Source of the DNA: Planctomycetota bacterium
GTDB lineage: Bacteria; Planctomycetota; Planctomycetia; Gemmatales; Gemmataceae
Length of the DNA stretch: 19,424 nt
Direction: 5' to 3'
Assembly (NCBI GenBank): GCA_018970845.1
Contig: JAGWVO010000018.1
Location: 1-19,424 of the forward strand
The position numbers were made by a program, and so were the translations under genes. The first letter of the stretch is position 1. Every line of letters starts with the position of its first letter. Below the pieces are notes generated by a model. That model worked only from the letters and a program-made list of their open reading frames with translations. It ran no database searches and was not told the DNA's origin. Below, piece after piece: positions 15,484 to 19,424 of this stretch.

Positions 15484-16575
15484 ATGACAGTCGACCCGGT
15501 CCGCCGCGTGGTCCAGGTCGACCTCGGGCCACGAAGCTATCCCATCGCCATCACCACAGGCCTGGATGACATCACCCACCAGCTCACCTCGCGCCTGGCG
15601 ACGCGACGGGCCCTGGTGGTGGCCGACTCGAATGTCGCCCCGCGGACACGGTCGGTGATGGAGCGGCTTGCCGACGCCGGCTGGCGCGCCGAGGCCGAGG
15701 TGCTGCCTCCCGGCGAGGGAACCAAGTCGGTGCCGGCCTTGGCCCAGCTTTATTCGGCCTTGGCCCGCCTGCCCGCCGACCGTCACACCGCCGTGATCGC
15801 CATCGGCGGTGGCGTCATCGGCGACCTCGCCGGATTCGCCGCCGCCACCTTCAACCGCGGCATCCCGCTGGTGATGCTGCCCACCACCCTCCTGGCCATG
15901 GTCGACAGCTCGGTCGGCGGCAAGACCGGCATCAACCTGCCCGAGGGCAAGAACCTCGTTGGCAGCTTCCATCAGCCGGCTCTCGTTTACATCGACCTAG
16001 GCGCCCTCGAATCACTGCCCGGACGGGAATACCGCAGCGGGCTCGCCGAGGTGGTGAAGTACGGCGTGATCCTCGACCCGGGTCTCTTCGATTTCGTCGA
16101 ATCCCGCGCTCGGGATCTCCTCGACCGCAGCGAGGCCGCGGTCTCCCGCGTGGTGGCCAGGTCGTGCGAGCTCAAGGCCGAGGTCGTGAGGCAGGACGAG
16201 CGCGAGGAGACAGGGATGCGCGCCATCCTGAATTACGGCCATACCTTCGCCCATGCCTTCGAGACCGTGCTTGGTTACGGCGCCTGGCTGCACGGGGAGG
16301 CCGTTTCCGCTGGAATGGTGTGCGCCGGACGCCTGGCGCGCCGCCTCGGCTGGGTTGACGACGCCTTTTGCGCGCGGCAGGAAAAACTCCTGGAAACCCT
16401 GCGGCTTCCCGTTTCGCCGCCTGAGGCGCCGGCGGACGAGTTGCTCGCCGTGATGCGTCGCGACAAGAAGAACCGGGATGGCCGGACCAGGTTCATCCTG
16501 CCCCGCCGGATGGGCGAGGTTGTCCTGCATGAGGGCGTGCCCGAGTCCGAGGTTCGGGCTGTCCTGGCCGGCTGA
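15484..16575 (+). CDS. aroB: 3-dehydroquinate synthase
   Basis: The 363-aa product converts DAHP to 3-dehydroquinate, the second step of the shikimate pathway, using NAD and a divalent metal. The NAD-binding GGGVIGDLAGF is at 108-118 and the SSVGGKTGIN block at 142-151. The metal ligands can be placed at E189 (LAEVVKYG), H253 (NYGHTFAHAFE) and H270 (LHGEAVSAGM). Length and motif order are those of a standard AroB. Its ribosome-binding site GGAGTGA overlaps the sdhB stop codon and the ATG follows 4 nt later, so it is cotranslated with complex II, an unusual neighbour for a shikimate gene. Confidence 0.97.
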   Translation: MTVDPVRRVVQVDLGPRSYPIAITTGLDDITHQLTSRLATRRALVVADSNVAPRTRSVMERLADAGWRAEAEVLPPGEGTKSVPALAQLYSALARLPADRHTAVIAIGGGVIGDLAGFAAATFNRGIPLVMLPTTLLAMVDSSVGGKTGINLPEGKNLVGSFHQPALVYIDLGALESLPGREYRSGLAEVVKYGVILDPGLFDFVESRARDLLDRSEAAVSRVVARSCELKAEVVRQDEREETGMRAILNYGHTFAHAFETVLGYGAWLHGEAVSAGMVCAGRLARRLGWVDDAFCARQEKLLETLRLPVSPPEAPADELLAVMRRDKKNRDGRTRFILPRRMGEVVLHEGVPESEVRAVLAG

Positions 16576-16580
16576 GAGGA
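16575..16580 (+). promoter_or_regulatory. Ribosome-binding site deciding the start of the DUF6428-like gene
   Basis: AGAGGA abuts an ATG at 16581, too close to serve it, and lies 9 nt before the in-frame ATG at 16590, which I therefore chose. A third in-frame ATG at 16596 is also possible. Confidence 0.5.
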
Positions 16581-16589
16581 ATGCTTCCC

Positions 16590-17036
16590 ATGTTGATGTC
16601 GCAATTGCGTGACGCGCTTGCCGGGCACCCCGACGCGACGATGCGGTTCGTCCTGCCCGACGAAACCATGGTTCCGGCCCACTTCCACATCACTGAAGTG
16701 GGGCATGTCCGCAAGGATTTCATCGACTGCGGCGGGACGAGGCGCTCCGTGGCCGCCTGCGTGCTCCAGGTTTGGGTTGCCAACGACCTGGGCCACCGCC
16801 TGTCCGCCGGCAAGCTCTCGGGGATTCTCACCCTGTCCGAACCCCTGTTCGGTGGACAAGACCTTCCCGTTGAGGTGGAATACGAGGGCGAGGCCCTGAG
16901 CCTTTACGGGCTGGAAACCGCGACGATGGGTGATCGCGGATGGACCCTGCGCCTGGGCGGCAAGCACGCTGGCTGCCTCGCGCCCGACCAGTGCGGAGTC
17001 AACGAGAACGCCTGCTGTCCGCCCGGTTGCTGCTGA
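16590..17036 (+). CDS. DUF6428-like protein with Cys-rich C-terminal tail
   Basis: The 148-aa product matches from memory the DUF6428 pattern: LPDExMVPAHFHITEVG (about 22-38), DFIDCGGTRR (about 43-52), a CVLQVWVAND strand (57-66) and HRLSAGKL (69-76). It closes with KHAGCLAPDQCG and a tail ending CCPPGCC. There are eight cysteines, C47, C57, C129, C135, C142, C143, C147 and C148, six of them in the last 20 residues. Two histidines (H31, H33) lie in the PAHFH motif. This is compatible with metal or thiol chemistry, but the family has no established activity that I know. No signal peptide or membrane helix is seen. It starts 14 nt after aroB and is followed after 36 nt by the PVC-type dehydrogenase gene on the same strand. 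Confidence 0.85.
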   Translation: MLMSQLRDALAGHPDATMRFVLPDETMVPAHFHITEVGHVRKDFIDCGGTRRSVAACVLQVWVANDLGHRLSAGKLSGILTLSEPLFGGQDLPVEVEYEGEALSLYGLETATMGDRGWTLRLGGKHAGCLAPDQCGVNENACCPPGCC

Positions 17037-17072
17037 AAAAAACCTCCCTGCTTGGACCCGAGTGACATTGCC

Positions 17073-19424
17073 ATGAACCGCCTCTCCATTTTCTCCCCCG
17101 CCGCCCAGACAGCGCTGTTGATGGCCTTCATCGCCATTCCGGTTGCCATGGGCACCAGGCAAACCGGCGCGAGGGAGGCCAGCTTGGCCGAACAGCCGCC
17201 GGCCACATTGCCACTCCAGTTCTCCAAGGGTGAAAAGATCGCCTTGGTGGGCGGCAGCACCGCCGAGCGCATGAACCTGTTTGGCCACCTGGAAACGATG
17301 ATTCACCTGAAGCACGCCGACAAGGAACTCGTGATCCGCAACTTTGGCCGCCCCGCCGACGAGGTCGGCATCCGCCAAAGGTCGGCCGACTACACCAAGA
17401 TCGATGATCCGCTCGCCGCCTTCGCTCCCGACACCTTCATCTGTTTCTTCGGCTTCAACGAGTCGTTCGCCGGGCAGGGTGGCTTGGCCAAGTACATGGC
17501 CGACTACGAGAAGTTCCTCGACGAATACGCTGGCAAGTACGCGCGCGGCGCCTCCAAGGCGGCACCCCGCTTCGTGCTGGTGGCTCCCGTCGCCTTTGAG
17601 CCCACCGGAAGCACCTACCTCCCCAAGGGTGAGTCCGAAAACGCCAACCTGAAGCTGTACGCCAAGGCCACCGCCGAAGTGGCGGCCAAGCGCAAGCTGC
17701 CCGTGGTGGACATCTTCGAACCCACCCGGGCCGCCTTCGAGGCCAAGCCCGGCATGCAGCACACGATCAACGGATGCCACCTGAACGACTCCGGCGACAG
17801 GCTGGTCGCCGAGCACCTGATGGAAGCCATGCTCGGCTCGGGCAAGTCCTCGTTGCCGGCGCCGGGAAGCCCCAACTACGAGAAGCTGCGCGCCGCGGTG
17901 AACGACAAGTCCTGGGTTCACTCGCAGGACTACCGCATGGTGAACGGTTGGTATGTCTACGGCGGCCGCAGGACCTTCGACAAGGAAACCTTCCCCAAGG
18001 AATACGCCAAGATCCGGGCCATGGCGGCGGTGCGCGACCGCTACTGCCACGACATCGCCCAAGGGAAAACCGTCGGCGCCAAGCCCGATGACTCGGGCAC
18101 TGGCGAGTTGTTCGTGCCTCCCACGCGCTTCGGGGAGCCTCGTCAGAAGTATTCCGAGGCCGAGTCGCTCCGCTACCTCACTCCCGACCAGTTCATCAAG
18201 GAGACGGCGGTTCCCGCCGGCCTGGAGATCAAGCTCTTCGCCGACGAGACGAAGTTTCCCGACATCGCCAAGCCCGTGCAGCTCAACTTCGACAACAAGG
18301 GCCGGTTGTGGGTTTCCTGCATGCCGAGCTACCCCCAGTGGAAGCCGGGCGACCCCCGTCCGGGCGACAAGCTCGTGATCCTCGAGGACACCGATGGCGA
18401 CGGCAAGGCCGACAAGAGCAAGGTCTTCTATGACCAGCTTCACTGCCCCACGGGATTCGAGTTCTTCGGCGGCGGCGTCCTCGTGGTCGATCAGCCGCGC
18501 ATGCTGTTCCTCAAGGACACCGACGGCGACGACAAGGCCGACCTCGTCGTGCACCTCATGGACGGCTGGGCCACCGACGACACCCACCACACCTGCGGCG
18601 CCTTCGAATGGAACCATGGCGGCCTGCTCCACATGCTCGAGGGCATCGCCACCAGCACCACGCTGGAGACCCCCTGGGGGCCGCACCGCTCCGCCGGCGC
18701 CGGCGGAGCCTATGTCATGGATCCACGCACTCTCAAGATCAGGCAATTCGCCCTGCCCGGGCAGTACAACATGTGGTGCTATGTCTTCGACGAATGGGGC
18801 CAGGGGATCGCCGGCGACGGCACCACCGCCAACCACCACTGGGACACCCCGCTTTCCGGAGCCCAGTACGGCGGCCGCAAGGGCCTCGAGACCGTCTTCA
18901 ACCAGGAGGGCATGCGTCCCGCCCTCGGCTCGGAGTGGATCGTCAGCCGCCACTTCCCCGACGAACTCCAGCGGCAGTTCACCTATGCCTGCGTCATCAA
19001 CATGAACGGCATGCCCCGCTTCACCGTGGGCGACGACGGTTCTGGCTTCCGCGGACAGAGGATCAAGAAGGACGGCAAGCCGGACGACCTGATCAAGTCG
19101 ACCGACAAGCACTTCCGCCCGGCCGACCCGCAGATCGGCCCCGATGGCGCCCTCTGGTTCGGCGACTGGGCCAACGCCCTCATCGGCCACATGCAGTACA
19201 GCCAACGCGATCCCAACCGCGACCACGCCCGCGGCCGCGTCTACCGACTTGTCGCCAAGGATCGCCCGCTGTTGAAGCCGGTCACCCAGTTCGGCAAGCC
19301 TGCGGCCGAAATCCTCGAGCAGCTCCGCGAGCCGGAATGGCGCACCCGCTACCGCGCCCGCCGAGAACTGCACGACAGGAGCCTCGATGAGGTGAAGCCG
19401 GCGGTTGAGAAATGGCTCGCGGGC
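17073..19424 (+). CDS. PVC-type membrane-bound dehydrogenase with N-terminal SGNH-like domain (3' end outside window)
   Basis: The frame is open from the ATG at 17073 to the right edge, giving 784 codons without a stop. A hydrophobic signal segment lies at about 11-27. Residues 50-255 resemble an SGNH/GDSL hydrolase: a GGS block (60-62), G92, a GFNE block (127-130) and an NGCH block (233-236) in place of the canonical DxxH. Residues about 370-735 resemble the TIGR02604-type PVC 'membrane-bound dehydrogenase' beta-propeller domain, with two calcium-loop-like DTDGDxKAD repeats (439-447 and 482-490). From about 743 an Arg/Glu-rich helical segment looks like the first HEAT-like repeat. In full-length relatives a cytochrome c CxxCH domain usually follows, but it would lie outside the window. 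The protein is probably exported; the substrate is unknown. GAGTGA precedes the ATG at about 7 nt spacing. Confidence 0.9.
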   Translation, partial: MNRLSIFSPAAQTALLMAFIAIPVAMGTRQTGAREASLAEQPPATLPLQFSKGEKIALVGGSTAERMNLFGHLETMIHLKHADKELVIRNFGRPADEVGIRQRSADYTKIDDPLAAFAPDTFICFFGFNESFAGQGGLAKYMADYEKFLDEYAGKYARGASKAAPRFVLVAPVAFEPTGSTYLPKGESENANLKLYAKATAEVAAKRKLPVVDIFEPTRAAFEAKPGMQHTINGCHLNDSGDRLVAEHLMEAMLGSGKSSLPAPGSPNYEKLRAAVNDKSWVHSQDYRMVNGWYVYGGRRTFDKETFPKEYAKIRAMAAVRDRYCHDIAQGKTVGAKPDDSGTGELFVPPTRFGEPRQKYSEAESLRYLTPDQFIKETAVPAGLEIKLFADETKFPDIAKPVQLNFDNKGRLWVSCMPSYPQWKPGDPRPGDKLVILEDTDGDGKADKSKVFYDQLHCPTGFEFFGGGVLVVDQPRMLFLKDTDGDDKADLVVHLMDGWATDDTHHTCGAFEWNHGGLLHMLEGIATSTTLETPWGPHRSAGAGGAYVMDPRTLKIRQFALPGQYNMWCYVFDEWGQGIAGDGTTANHHWDTPLSGAQYGGRKGLETVFNQEGMRPALGSEWIVSRHFPDELQRQFTYACVINMNGMPRFTVGDDGSGFRGQRIKKDGKPDDLIKSTDKHFRPADPQIGPDGALWFGDWANALIGHMQYSQRDPNRDHARGRVYRLVAKDRPLLKPVTQFGKPAAEILEQLREPEWRTRYRARRELHDRSLDEVKPAVEKWLAG

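Noticed and set aside
17037..17072. A-rich stretch after the DUF6428-like stop, considered as a terminator
   Set aside because: There is no hairpin before it and the A-run is on the wrong strand for an intrinsic terminator of the plus-strand genes.
16275..19373. Antisense open frame of 1032 codons on the minus strand
   Set aside because: It runs opposite to the end of aroB, all of the DUF6428-like gene and most of the dehydrogenase, all of which have recognisable motifs. Its translation is Gly/Ala/Val/Leu-rich with no domain. It is a high-GC shadow.

Overview
The window is GC-rich and densely coded. It most resembles the chromosome of a planctomycete, probably of the Gemmata/Isosphaera kind. 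The basis is gene content: a TIGR03067-type small secreted protein, a secreted type I sulfatase next to a TIM-barrel isomerase with a twin-arginine-like leader, a PVC-type 'membrane-bound dehydrogenase' (TIGR02604-like) fused to an SGNH-like domain, and a zinc-ribbon/M48 peptidase fusion. This is family knowledge, not a phylogenetic placement. I see no rRNA, tRNA, CRISPR array, insertion sequence, phage gene or attachment site.

Region A (1-3605, minus strand) holds three co-directional genes. In order of transcription they are a 110-aa protein of unknown function, a membrane-anchored phospholipase D-fold protein with two intact HKD motifs, and a large repeat-containing membrane protein cut off by the left edge. 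The last is possibly the N-terminal part of a mechanosensitive (MscS-like) channel. It carries a 48-bp in-frame tandem duplication just before its transmembrane segment.

Region B (3606-3908) is a 303-bp divergent spacer with several inverted repeats. It precedes a plus-strand gene (3909-6341) for an 810-aa zinc-ribbon plus M48 metallopeptidase membrane protein.

Region C (6409-11229, minus strand) is a five-gene run. In order of transcription: an NAD-dependent epimerase (GTG start), pyrF (ATGA overlap with the epimerase), a secreted sulfatase, a hydroxypyruvate-isomerase-like TIM-barrel protein, and a TIGR03067 protein. The last three are spaced by only 15 and 20 nt and look like one unit for handling sulfated sugars. 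Epimerase and pyrF are translationally coupled.

Region D (11351 to the right edge, plus strand) diverges from region C across a 121-bp spacer containing a TGTAA-N-TTACA palindrome. The order is nadD, sdhC, sdhA, sdhB, aroB, a DUF6428-like Cys-rich protein, and the PVC-type dehydrogenase, which is cut by the right edge. nadD and sdhC overlap by 4 nt, sdhA and sdhB by 1 nt, and aroB starts 4 nt after sdhB. NAD synthesis, respiratory complex II and the shikimate pathway therefore appear to share one transcript. Complex II is of the single-anchor, di-heme cytochrome b558 type (no SdhD).

Many long antisense reading frames exist because of the high GC content; I judged them to be shadows. I found no clear-cut new system. 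The best candidates for something undescribed are the small protein/PLD/repeat-membrane-protein unit at the left edge, the Cys-tailed DUF6428 protein at the end of a respiratory operon, and the SGNH-dehydrogenase fusion whose SGNH motifs look altered.
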